From Candidatus Aminicenantes bacterium UBA647 (GTDB lineage: Bacteria > Acidobacteriota > Aminicenantia > UBA2199), in NCBI GenBank assembly GCA_002299555.1, contig DBOL01000092.1:1-28715 (forward strand): a stretch of DNA of 28,715 bases, in the 5' to 3' direction. Position numbers and translations under genes: made by a program. A model generated the notes under the pieces. The model was not told the DNA's origin and did no database searches. It saw only the letters and a list, made by a program, of their open reading frames with translations. Shown piece by piece: positions 1-7,858 of the stretch (within the stretch, counting starts at the first letter, position 1; every line of letters starts with the position of its first letter).

Positions 1-73
1 TTTTACCACCTTTTGCAATTTTATTGAGACTATTATACATAAAAAAAATTTTTATTTCATCAAAGATTTTCAT
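1..73 (-). CDS. Start of an unidentified gene, cut by the window edge
   Basis: An open frame begins at an ATG whose last two bases overlap the prmC stop (ATGA arrangement) and stays open to the left edge. Only 24 codons are visible, beginning MKIFDEIKIFFMYNSLNKIA and then a Gly-Gly-Lys. The overlap with prmC implies translational coupling and makes it the fourth gene of the rpmE operon. The visible part is too short to identify. A lysidine-synthetase-like (TilS) N-terminus, where a short helix precedes the PP-loop, is one guess, but nothing visible proves it. Confidence 0.5.
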   Translation of the reverse strand, partial: MKIFDEIKIFFMYNSLNKIAKGGK

Positions 74-888
74 CTTGTAGCTTTCACTACCCGAGCAATA
101 CCACTCAGGTCATCATAGAATATGATATCCCTGAATCCATTGCTCTTAAGGATATTCGTAACATAATCCTTCTGATCATATCCTATCTCTATGAGTAATT
201 TCCCTCCATAATTAAAATATACGGGTGATCCGGTTATTATTCTTTCAATAATTTCATATCCTTTTTTTCCTCCGAGAAGTGCTGTTACCGGTTCATGTTC
301 ACGAACATTAGTATCAATAATCTTCATCGCACTCTCTGACAGGTATGGAGGGTTTGAAACAATAATATCAAATTTTTTTTTCACAGGGGGAAAAAGGTCT
401 GCCAGGAGAGGAGTGATCAGATTACTCACACTGTGAAGTTGAATATTTTTTTTAAATATATCCAGTGCATCTCTATTTATTTCAACTGCAGTCACTTCAG
501 CTTTATTTATTTTAGCAACCAGAATCGATATAATGCCACTTCCCGGGCCGATCTCAAGTATACTTGATGAGCGGTCAGATTCTTTCAGTAGAATTTCAAG
601 AAGTAATTCGGTCTCAGGCCTGGGGATGAGTACAGATCTATCAACAAAAAATTTTTCTGAATAAAATTCTTTTTCCCCTGTCAGATAGGAGATAGGTTCA
701 TTCTCAACCAGTCTTGCGATATATTCATTGATCTTACCAATGTCTTCTTCACTGATTTTTTTAGAGGTTCCATGTGACCAGAACTCCTCTTTTGATAATC
801 CGAATATCTTGTTGATCAGTATAAGAAGATCAGCAGGATTAATGGGGTGCTTATTTATCGACTCTTTATAAAAACTGGAAAGTTTCAC
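70..888 (-). CDS. prmC: Release factor glutamine methyltransferase PrmC (HemK)
   Basis: This enzyme methylates the glutamine of the GGQ motif in peptide-chain release factors, using S-adenosylmethionine. The 272-residue length is usual for the family. An N-terminal helical domain (about residues 1-85) carries the PISYLTGEKEF motif. It is followed by a Rossmann methyltransferase domain with the SAM-binding ILEIGPGSGIISI near residue 110 and the diagnostic NPPY catalytic motif in IIVSNPPYLSE. The start is GTG, and its G is also the last base of the prfA TAG stop, a one-base overlap that indicates coupled translation. It lies directly after its substrate gene prfA, the classic arrangement. I see nothing missing or truncated. 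Confidence 0.96.
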   Translation of the reverse strand: MKLSSFYKESINKHPINPADLLILINKIFGLSKEEFWSHGTSKKISEEDIGKINEYIARLVENEPISYLTGEKEFYSEKFFVDRSVLIPRPETELLLEILLKESDRSSSILEIGPGSGIISILVAKINKAEVTAVEINRDALDIFKKNIQLHSVSNLITPLLADLFPPVKKKFDIIVSNPPYLSESAMKIIDTNVREHEPVTALLGGKKGYEIIERIITGSPVYFNYGGKLLIEIGYDQKDYVTNILKSNGFRDIIFYDDLSGIARVVKATR

Positions 889-1994
889 TAACTGATTATT
901 TCCTGGAATTTTTCTTCCAGAAGTTTCTTCGAGTTCATCTCCTCAAGGTCAATAATAAGTTTCTCCAGATTCCCGTCCATTGTAGATTCAATACCGTAGT
1001 TCTTTCCTGTAATTCTATGGTCAGTAACTCTATTTTGAGGAAAATTATATGTACGGATCTTTTCAGATCTATCTCCTTTTCCTATTTGGGACTTTCTGTC
1101 ACTTGCAATGTCATCCTGTTGTTTTTTTTGTTCAAATTCATAAAGCCGTGATTTTAGAACTTTCATTGCTTTATCTTTGTTCTTATGCTGAGACGACTCA
1201 TCCTGACAAGATACAACGATTCCTGTAGGGAAATGGGTTATTCTTATAGCGGATTCAGTTTTATTAACATGTTGTCCGCCAGCTCCGGAGGCCCTGTATG
1301 TATCAATCCTGATATCTTTGGCGTTTATCTCGATCTCAACATCATCAACTTCAGGAAGAACTGCGACCGTAACTGTTGAGGTGTGAATTCGGCCACTTGA
1401 TTCAGTCTGAGGGACTCTCTGTACTCGGTGAACGCCGCTTTCAAATTTCAAGTATTTATTTACACTCGATCCCTTAATATACATGGTAATTTCTTTAATA
1501 CCACCAATACCGGAATAATTTGTAGAAATAATCTCATGCTTCCAATCTTTTCGTTCAGAAATTCTGGAATACATCCGGAGGAGATCTGAGGCGAATAGTG
1601 ATGCTTCATTTCCACCTGCGCCTGCTCTTATTTCCAGAAATACATTCCTCTTGTCTTCGCTTACATCAGATACCATTAGAAGTTTGATATCATTCTCAAT
1701 ATCACTCATCTCTGTGAAGAGTTCTTTGACATCATCCTCTGCGAGTGTTTTCAACTCCGGGTCATCAGAGTTGTTGAGGATATCTAAAGATTCTTCATGC
1801 CGTTTCTTAAGTTGGAAGTATTTCTGGTAATTTGCCTCAAGAGGGCTTATATTTGATAATTCTTTCGAAAGTGATGCAAACTTTTTCCGATCATTTGTGA
1901 TATCCGGATTTGATAACTGGTTACTTAATTCAGAATATTTGTTGTGGAGATTTTCAAGATAGGAGAAAAACTTTTCACTGCTCTTTATATCCAT
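888..1994 (-). CDS. prfA: Peptide chain release factor 1
   Basis: RF1 recognises UAA and UAG stop codons and triggers peptide release on the ribosome. The 368-residue protein has the helical N-terminal domain, the codon-recognition domain and the peptidyl-hydrolysis GGQ loop in GAGGQHVNKTESA. The stop-reading tripeptide lies in RVPQTESSGRIHTS, so it is P-Q-T. This fits the RF1-type PxT and excludes RF2, which has SPF. The C-terminus ends in the usual helix (LLEEKFQEIIS). The ATG overlaps the 3' end of rpmE by 20 bases, and the TAG stop overlaps the prmC start by one base. It is therefore the middle gene of a tightly coupled translation operon. Confidence 0.97.
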   Translation of the reverse strand: MDIKSSEKFFSYLENLHNKYSELSNQLSNPDITNDRKKFASLSKELSNISPLEANYQKYFQLKKRHEESLDILNNSDDPELKTLAEDDVKELFTEMSDIENDIKLLMVSDVSEDKRNVFLEIRAGAGGNEASLFASDLLRMYSRISERKDWKHEIISTNYSGIGGIKEITMYIKGSSVNKYLKFESGVHRVQRVPQTESSGRIHTSTVTVAVLPEVDDVEIEINAKDIRIDTYRASGAGGQHVNKTESAIRITHFPTGIVVSCQDESSQHKNKDKAMKVLKSRLYEFEQKKQQDDIASDRKSQIGKGDRSEKIRTYNFPQNRVTDHRITGKNYGIESTMDGNLEKLIIDLEEMNSKKLLEEKFQEIIS

Positions 1995-2181
1995 ATTTCT
2001 TCTTAAATTTTTCTATTCTTCCTTCAGTGTCAACATATTTCTGCTGTCCTGTATAAAAAGGGTGACAGGAAGAGCAAATCTCTATTTCAATTGCAGCTTG
2101 AGTTGCCCTTGTTTTAAAAGAATTACCACATGCACATTTTACTGTACAATCCTCATAATTAGGGTGAATATCTTTTTTCAT
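1975..2181 (-). CDS. rpmE: 50S ribosomal protein L31, zinc-binding (C+) type
   Basis: This is a 68-residue large-subunit ribosomal protein. I place the start at the ATG at 2181 because a strong GGAGGG Shine-Dalgarno precedes it by five bases and the protein then begins MKKDIHPNYEDC, exactly as L31 does. A longer frame reading from 2232 would run into the promoter. Cys16, Cys18, Cys36 and Cys39 form the zinc-site pattern (CAC then CSSC), so this is the zinc-containing form and not a zinc-independent paralog. CHPFYTGQQKYVDTEGR is the usual C-terminal signature. Its 3' end overlaps prfA. It is the first gene of the operon and sits behind the promoter at 2204-2232. Confidence 0.96.
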   Translation of the reverse strand: MKKDIHPNYEDCTVKCACGNSFKTRATQAAIEIEICSSCHPFYTGQQKYVDTEGRIEKFKKKYGYKEQ

Positions 2182-2203
2182 AATTCCCTCCAAAGTAATG
2201 TTG

Positions 2204-2232
2204 ATTCTATCACTAATCACTAATACTGTCAA
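2204..2232 (-). promoter_or_regulatory. Promoter of the rpmE-prfA-prmC operon
   Basis: On the minus strand TTGACA is followed by a 17-base spacer and TAGAAT. This is a perfect -35 and a five-of-six -10 for a housekeeping sigma factor. The predicted transcript start is near 2197, giving a leader of about 16 bases that carries the GGAGGG ribosome-binding site. Confidence 0.85.
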
Positions 2233-2343
2233 TCCGGAATAATTTAGTATGATTGTGAAGTATTATAGGGATTAAAGCACAATTAAATGTTATGTACAAA
2301 TCAACATCATGTGTAGTAAATAGTATGTCCAATCGTATTATTT

Positions 2344-5300
2344 TTATGATTTCCTTAATTCAGCTTCAACTGCTTTAATCAGCTGCATTTTCAGGTAAGG
2401 TTTTTTTATATATGAGCCAGCTCCCAGCTTAAGGGTCTCTTTTACATTCTCATTATCTGAATACCCGCTTGTTATGATAGCTTTCTGTTCACCTTTTCTC
2501 ATGAGTATCTCAATATAGGTTTGAAGTCCATCTATTCCACCCATGATCATATCAAGGATAAGAAGATCTACTTTTTCCTTCTGAACAAACTCGATAGCTT
2601 CTTCTCCACTTGAAACAGATGATACCCTGAAATTACACTCAGATAAGATCTCCTCCGCAAGTAGACGGTTATTTTCATCATCCTCAATGATAAGGATATG
2701 TTCCCCTGAACCGATATGCTTTGTGATAATTTCAGATTCTTCAACTTCCTTGTTATCTTCAAGATCGTAAATAGCGGCAGGGAAATATAATTGAAATTCT
2801 GTCCCTTTCCCTTTACTGCTGTTAACAATAATATAACCATAATGATCTTTTACAGTCCACAATACAACGGTCATCCCAAGTCCGGTTCCACTTTTACCCA
2901 TCCTTTTTTTACTGAAAAAAGGTTCAAAAATGTTTCCCAGATCTTCCTTGTCAATACCTATACCACTATCCTTGATAGCCAGTTTAATGTAGTCGCCTTT
3001 ATTTATCCTGTCATACCCTTTTAGAGGTTCATCGAGGGTACACCTGCTTGTGGATATTTCAATCGCTCCATCGATGGGAAGTGCTTCAGATGCATTAATA
3101 ATGAGATTCATGATCGTTTTGGTTATATGAATTGACGATCCGAAAATGAATGTTTTTTCTGTAGAGAGATCCGTAATATACGAAATGTTGGGGTGATATT
3201 TCTTCAACTTAATAAAAACCGGACCACTCAAAAAATCATTTATTATCATATTAATTGATATTGGTTCTTTATTTATTACACCTTTTCTTGTCAATGTAAG
3301 AAGGTCCTGAACCATATCTGCGGCTTTTTCACCTGAATCTTTTATAATTTCGACATATTTTCTGTGAGGACTGTCCTCCGGAATATTTCTTAATAACAGG
3401 TCAGGATAGGAAACAACTCCTGAAAGAATATTATTAAGGTCATGTGCAACTCCTCCTGCCAGTGATCCAATTATTTCAAGTTTTTGAGCATGCACTAACT
3501 CCATACTCTTTTGATCCAATTCATTGGTCCGCTCTATCACTCTTTCTTCAAGTTCCTGATTTATCTTTTCTACTTTATTTTTTTCTATTACAAGTTCTTC
3601 AGTTCTTATCCTTATTTTTTCCTGAAGATCCCCCTCTCTTCTTTTCATCCCGGTAGATTTGTAATAATAGATAGCAAAGAGGATAAACAGGAATAAGAAT
3701 ACTGAGAGATAAATGAAAAAATTTGATCTCCAGAATGGAGAAGTTATTGTGAATCTAAATGATGCTGCAGGGACATCCCAACTTTGGAAACTGGTAGAGC
3801 ATTTAACTGTAAATATGTATTTTCCAGAGGAAAGATTTGAATAATTGATCTGCTCCTGGCTTGAGGAGGATGACCAATTAGAATCAACCGGTTCTAATTT
3901 CCACCTGTATTTAACCTTCTCAGCGATGGCTGAAGTTATCCCGATAAAGCTGAATGAGAGATGATTTTGATTGTAAGGCAATACAAGTTTCTGAGGCAGA
4001 TTTGTATCAGAATTGATTCCATCACAATATTCATTAATATCTTTATCACCCAGAAAGAGTTTAATTTCTGTTATCAGTGCGATCGGCTTAGGTAGTGATT
4101 TTCTGATACTTTCAGGATTAAAAACTATCGATCCCTTTTGTGTTCCGATCCAGATATTGCCGGAGCTGTCTTTGAAAATCGATTTTTCATTACATTTCAA
4201 TCCTTTCATTCCGACACTACCTGAAAAATAAAGATATTTATTCTTCTCATTAAAGTTGAAGTCATCAAGATTTATCCTGAAGAATCCAACGTTTGTTCCT
4301 GCCCAAAGATCTCCTGAATTATCAAAAATCATTGAAAGTATATTCTTTTGAGGAAGACTTGACGGGTACTCATACCTTTTGATTATTGGATTAGTCTTTT
4401 TTGGATCAGCAAGGAAAAGTCCTCCTGAATATGTTCCGATCCAGAATCGGCCTTTTACATCCTTCTCGATTTCTGAAATAGAAAAGGCCTCCAATTCCTT
4501 AAATCCGGGGTGTTTTTTGAATTCTTCTCCATTATAGTAAAACATACCGCTTTCACCACCGAACCAGATGTTTTTATCATTGTCTTCTGTTACACAGAGA
4601 AGGGAATCAAGATTTGAGAACATCGAGTTAGAGAATTGGGTAAATTTTTCATTGTCATACATAATAATATTTGCTGTGTTAGTTATGAACCATATTCTAT
4701 TTGAACTGTCCTGATAAATATCATAGAAAAAAGAGAATTTATTTTTCCAGATTTTGAATTCTTTGAGAATTTTCTTGTTCTTTATCTGTAAGATTGAATT
4801 ATTATTGCAAAGCCATATAAAACCACGATTGTCCCTAATCATCGGATAGAAAGTACGGGTAGAATATGGAAGAGATGTTTTTAATACTTTTCCTGAAATA
4901 TTTGAAATTATATCGATCCCTTTATCAGTAGATAAAAGGACATTCTTGTTCTGATCCTCAAAAAATGACCATACATTATTGTTTTTTAATCCGGATTTTA
5001 TAGAGTAAGTTCTAAAAGGGAACCATTTTAATTGTTTTGAAAGTCCTCCATCCGTACCTATCCACAAATTATTTTCCCGGTCCTCTTCGATTGAAGTAAC
5101 AAAATTATTTATTATTCCTTCATTTGTAGTTATTGGAACAAATTTGATCCCGTCATAAATTGCAAGTCCCTCCTTTGTACCAACTCTTAATTGTCCATCA
5201 GAAGATTCATGGATTTCCCAAATAGAATTTGAAGGTAGTCCATCAGCAATTGACAGAGATTTCCATTGATCTTTCTGTTTTAGAAATAATCCATTGTATG

Positions 5301-5955
5301 TTCCGACCCATAATCTTCCAGTCGTGTCTTTCAGAACAATTGAGACCTGGAATTTTTCCGGAGCGACACTTATAGGGATCGTTTCCATTTGTTTGTTGTA
5401 ATATCGTAGAAGGCCGTCTTTACATCCAATCCATAACGTTCCATTCTTTTCAAAAAAAATTGTGACAACAAATTTGTCAGCAAGGCGTTGAAATTCAGGA
5501 TTTGATTTTATGATACCGTTTGAATATCGAATTACTCCACTCCTTGTATCAGAAAAATAAATATCCCCGTTTTTTCCATCAACGATATCCCATACCTGCC
5601 CCTTGGGGAAACCAACTTTCGGACTCATGTGTTCAAATCTGCTTCCATCAAATTTATAAACTCCATTATATGTTCCAATCCATAAAATATCATTTTTATC
5701 TTCATGAATTGATAATACCCTCTCGTTAGAAAGGCCTCTGGTTCTATCGAAAGTTTCAAAATTCCGGCCGTTAAATCTTGATAATCCTCCGCCATTAGTT
5801 CCGATCCAGATGAAACCTTTTGAATCCTCCAGAATAGCGGTTATCTCGGTTTGGACAAGGCCATGTTCAATATTAAAGTTGCGAAAATTTAATTCCTGAG
5901 CAAAAGATAAGGGTATACATATGACTATTAGTAATAAAAATGTCCATGCTCTCAT
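2344..5955 (-). CDS. Hybrid two-component sensor kinase with periplasmic Reg_prop propeller
   Basis: A signal peptide (residues 1-19, cut after SFA) leads into some 600 residues of propeller repeats of the Reg_prop type (recurring G-x-x-W-I-G-T and F-x-R/N patterns). A Y_Y_Y-like domain follows (about 670-735), then one membrane helix (about 743-763) and a coiled coil. Next come HisKA with phosphoacceptor His838 in VAHDLNNILSG, and HATPase with N950, the DSGIGI box at 996 and GTGLGM. A C-terminal receiver has Asp1135 in LLILDMIMGG and Lys1185. The order resembles Bacteroides-type hybrid systems that sense envelope or polysaccharide signals. However, the protein ends after the receiver with no AraC-type DNA-binding domain, so output must pass to a partner. 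I see no clear Shine-Dalgarno; a palindrome abuts the start codon. Confidence 0.93.
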   Translation of the reverse strand: MRAWTFLLLIVICIPLSFAQELNFRNFNIEHGLVQTEITAILEDSKGFIWIGTNGGGLSRFNGRNFETFDRTRGLSNERVLSIHEDKNDILWIGTYNGVYKFDGSRFEHMSPKVGFPKGQVWDIVDGKNGDIYFSDTRSGVIRYSNGIIKSNPEFQRLADKFVVTIFFEKNGTLWIGCKDGLLRYYNKQMETIPISVAPEKFQVSIVLKDTTGRLWVGTYNGLFLKQKDQWKSLSIADGLPSNSIWEIHESSDGQLRVGTKEGLAIYDGIKFVPITTNEGIINNFVTSIEEDRENNLWIGTDGGLSKQLKWFPFRTYSIKSGLKNNNVWSFFEDQNKNVLLSTDKGIDIISNISGKVLKTSLPYSTRTFYPMIRDNRGFIWLCNNNSILQIKNKKILKEFKIWKNKFSFFYDIYQDSSNRIWFITNTANIIMYDNEKFTQFSNSMFSNLDSLLCVTEDNDKNIWFGGESGMFYYNGEEFKKHPGFKELEAFSISEIEKDVKGRFWIGTYSGGLFLADPKKTNPIIKRYEYPSSLPQKNILSMIFDNSGDLWAGTNVGFFRINLDDFNFNEKNKYLYFSGSVGMKGLKCNEKSIFKDSSGNIWIGTQKGSIVFNPESIRKSLPKPIALITEIKLFLGDKDINEYCDGINSDTNLPQKLVLPYNQNHLSFSFIGITSAIAEKVKYRWKLEPVDSNWSSSSSQEQINYSNLSSGKYIFTVKCSTSFQSWDVPAASFRFTITSPFWRSNFFIYLSVFLFLFILFAIYYYKSTGMKRREGDLQEKIRIRTEELVIEKNKVEKINQELEERVIERTNELDQKSMELVHAQKLEIIGSLAGGVAHDLNNILSGVVSYPDLLLRNIPEDSPHRKYVEIIKDSGEKAADMVQDLLTLTRKGVINKEPISINMIINDFLSGPVFIKLKKYHPNISYITDLSTEKTFIFGSSIHITKTIMNLIINASEALPIDGAIEISTSRCTLDEPLKGYDRINKGDYIKLAIKDSGIGIDKEDLGNIFEPFFSKKRMGKSGTGLGMTVVLWTVKDHYGYIIVNSSKGKGTEFQLYFPAAIYDLEDNKEVEESEIITKHIGSGEHILIIEDDENNRLLAEEILSECNFRVSSVSSGEEAIEFVQKEKVDLLILDMIMGGIDGLQTYIEILMRKGEQKAIITSGYSDNENVKETLKLGAGSYIKKPYLKMQLIKAVEAELRKS

Positions 5956-5971
5956 AAATACAATTGTATTT
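5956..5971. repeat. 16-base perfect palindrome beside the kinase start codon
   Basis: AAATACAATTGTATTT reads the same on both strands and directly touches the ATG of the hybrid kinase. Its position between any upstream promoter and the start codon would suit an operator or a translation-blocking hairpin. It is AT-rich, so chance occurrence is possible. Confidence 0.45.
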
Positions 5972-6220
5972 TATAATTTTGCTAAGATTTATTCTATTAT
6001 ATTTTCTAATAAAAAAATTATTATCACTATCTTCAGAATTTTTGTGCAATTTTGTGGAAAAATATGGAATTTAATTATGAACATCCGCTATTAATCAGCA
6101 TTTCTTTGAAATGCACATTTTTAGTGGGTGGATATGCCCTATATATTAAAAAAATTCCTGAAACGTAGTGCTGATGCGGCTTTGCGTTGCTTGATAATAC
6201 TATGAGAAAAACAGCAATTC
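5972..6220. other. Divergent intergenic region between kinase and bat operon
   Basis: The 313-base gap 5956-6268 holds no convincing gene. Visible features are the 16-base palindrome at 5956-5971, a TATAAT at 5996-6001 on the minus strand without a good -35, and a perfect 7-base-pair hairpin GCATTTC-TTT-GAAATGC at 6098-6114. The extended -10 of the bat operon follows at 6221. The stretch 6115-6200 is locally richer in G and C than the flanks. Confidence 0.5.
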
Positions 6221-6229
6221 TGTTATAAT
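6221..6229 (+). promoter_or_regulatory. Extended -10 promoter element of the bat operon
   Basis: TGTTATAAT is a perfect extended -10 (TGn plus TATAAT) about 40 bases before the VWA gene. No good -35 lies 17 bases upstream, which is typical for extended -10 promoters. Confidence 0.6.
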
Positions 6230-6268
6230 TTAAATAAGTATGGTTTCGTTGGAAATTTTGGAGTAAAA

Positions 6269-7279
6269 ATGAGTTTTTCGAGCCCTTCATATTTTTTTCT
6301 TTGCCTTTTGTTAATTCCTTTGATAGCTATAATGCTGATTAATTTCAAAAAAAAAAGGGAAATATTGTCAAGATTCATGTCTGAACAATCATTTAACAAA
6401 TTAGGTATGCGGAGTGGAAGAGAGGTTCCCTTGATCAAATCACTCCTGATAGTTCTGTCATTTATTTTTTTAGTCACCGCAATGGCAGGCCCAAGGTGGG
6501 GGAAAAGATTTGAAAATTTAAATATTAAAGGGATAGAGATGATTTTTCTGCTTGATACTTCTTTATCAATGAATGCAGAGGATGTCAAACCGGACAGGTT
6601 TATTGTTGCAAAAAATCTGATCAACACTATCGTTGATAACCTTGAGACCGATTATGTGGGACTTATAACATTTTCCGGAGCTGCTCATCTACAATGTCCA
6701 CTTACAACAGATTATGAAGCAATGAAATTGTTGACAGAGGCAACTGAAATAGCGCCCCCGGAGGAGCAGGGTACAGATTTTCATGAAGCATTAAATCTGG
6801 CACTTAAGTCAGGGCGTTTGTCTTCAAACAATAATAAGATCATTTTTTTGATAACAGACGGAGAAGATCAGGAGGAGAGGTGGTTGGATATTCTCAAGGA
6901 GATAAAAACAGAAAAATTAAAAATTTTCCCTGTTGGAATTGGCATACCTTCAGGTGCCCCGATTCCTTTAAAAGACAAATCGGGAAATATGAAGGGATGG
7001 AAAAAGGATAACAAGGGAAACATAGTAAGAACAAAATTAAATGAAGATGTATTGAGGAAAATCGCGTCTGAGACAGGTGGGCAATTCTTTAGATTGACGG
7101 ATGCTGTCGGAATGGAGATCTTATTGAGAAACCTGAAGGCATTTGAGAGATCAATTCTCAAAAAAAAAGTCAGGTTGGTTCAAGTTGAAAGGTTTCACTA
7201 TCCTCTTGCAATTGGTATAATGTTATTGCTGATTGAATTACTTCTGATCGAGAAAAAAATAAAATGGAAAAGAGACTGA
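6269..7279 (+). CDS. VWA-domain protein of the Bat operon (BatA/BatB type)
   Basis: A 336-residue membrane protein. Two N-terminal membrane segments (about 8-25 and 57-75) precede a von Willebrand A domain, and a third segment lies near 311-330. A complete metal-ion-dependent adhesion site is visible: Asp96-x-Ser98-x-Ser100 (DTSLS), Thr169 (GTDFHEAL) and Asp197 (ITDGED). The GWKKDNKGNIVRTKLNE stretch and TGGQFFRL are typical of BatA/BatB proteins. GGAG precedes the ATG by five bases. It is the first of four Bat genes. Most Bat operons have two VWA genes and begin with moxR and a DUF58 gene; here there is one VWA gene and neither of the others. Bat proteins are linked to aerotolerance and envelope stress, but their biochemical role is unsettled. 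Confidence 0.9.
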   Translation: MSFSSPSYFFLCLLLIPLIAIMLINFKKKREILSRFMSEQSFNKLGMRSGREVPLIKSLLIVLSFIFLVTAMAGPRWGKRFENLNIKGIEMIFLLDTSLSMNAEDVKPDRFIVAKNLINTIVDNLETDYVGLITFSGAAHLQCPLTTDYEAMKLLTEATEIAPPEEQGTDFHEALNLALKSGRLSSNNNKIIFLITDGEDQEERWLDILKEIKTEKLKIFPVGIGIPSGAPIPLKDKSGNMKGWKKDNKGNIVRTKLNEDVLRKIASETGGQFFRLTDAVGMEILLRNLKAFERSILKKKVRLVQVERFHYPLAIGIMLLLIELLLIEKKIKWKRD

Positions 7280-7854
7280 TAATTTTGTTATGTGCCTTAG
7301 TATTTTTGAACTGGCACTGGTTTGAGCCTGTTTCAAGGAAAAATAGTGAGGGGATAAAAGCATTTGAAGAAAAACAGTATAATAAGGCTTTAAAAAAATT
7401 CCTATCTGCGAAGGGGATCAGGCCGTCCTCGCCAGAATTAAAAAGTAATACAGCTTCGGCTTTATTTAATCTCAAAAAATACCATGAAGCTCTTGAGGAA
7501 TTTTCAAAAATAGAACCTGAGAAATCCGGTATATCCAATTCTGATTTTTTTTATAATCTGGGGAACACTTACTTCAGGCTTAACAAGTTTAAAGAGGCCC
7601 TGGAAAATTACAAAAAAAGCATTATATTTGATCCTGAAGATGTGGATTCAAAAAAGAATTTTGAGCTTACTTTGAAAAAAATGAAGGACCAGGATAAAAA
7701 AGATGATGATAAAGACAAGGAAGATAAAAATCAGAATAAAAAAAAGAATGAAAAATATAAGAATATTATGAATTACCTGAGTCAAAAGGAAAAGGAGCAG
7801 ATGAAGAAAATCAAAAAAAAGACGGGGAATTCGAAAAAAGTGAAGGACTGGTAA
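7264..7854 (+). CDS. batC: BatC-like TPR protein
   Basis: A 196-residue protein with an N-terminal hydrophobic signal or anchor (residues 4-20), then two to three tetratricopeptide repeats (about 28-128; NTASALFNLKKYHEALEEF, YNLGNTYFRLNKFKEALENY). A highly charged Lys/Asp/Glu linker (about 138-160) follows. The C-terminal block NIMNYLSQKEKEQMKK ending in KDW is the characteristic tail of BatC proteins. It overlaps the VWA gene by 16 bases, so translation is probably coupled. TPR proteins of this operon are thought to scaffold a periplasmic Bat complex. The long A-runs encoding the lysine tract are slippage-prone, but the frame is intact. Confidence 0.88.
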   Translation: MEKRLIILLCALVFLNWHWFEPVSRKNSEGIKAFEEKQYNKALKKFLSAKGIRPSSPELKSNTASALFNLKKYHEALEEFSKIEPEKSGISNSDFFYNLGNTYFRLNKFKEALENYKKSIIFDPEDVDSKKNFELTLKKMKDQDKKDDDKDKEDKNQNKKKNEKYKNIMNYLSQKEKEQMKKIKKKTGNSKKVKDW

Positions 7855-7858
7855 TCTG

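Noticed and set aside
2182..2232. Longer start for L31 at 2232
   Set aside because: It would add 17 residues foreign to the family and overlap the promoter; the ATG at 2181 has a strong Shine-Dalgarno and the standard MKKDIHP start.
6075..6290. A 71-codon minus-strand frame in the kinase-bat intergenic region
   Set aside because: It starts inside the VWA gene, has no binding site and no identified domain, so I do not call it a gene. The region itself is reported as a possible repeat.
6223..6627. A 134-codon minus-strand frame over the start of the VWA gene
   Set aside because: It is antisense to the clearly identified VWA protein and its composition is that of a mirrored membrane-protein frame.
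7690..7770. Lysine- and aspartate-rich stretch of batC suspected as a frameshifted or degenerate region
   Set aside because: The frame stays open to the conserved BatC tail ending in KDW, so the A-rich tract is a genuine charged linker.
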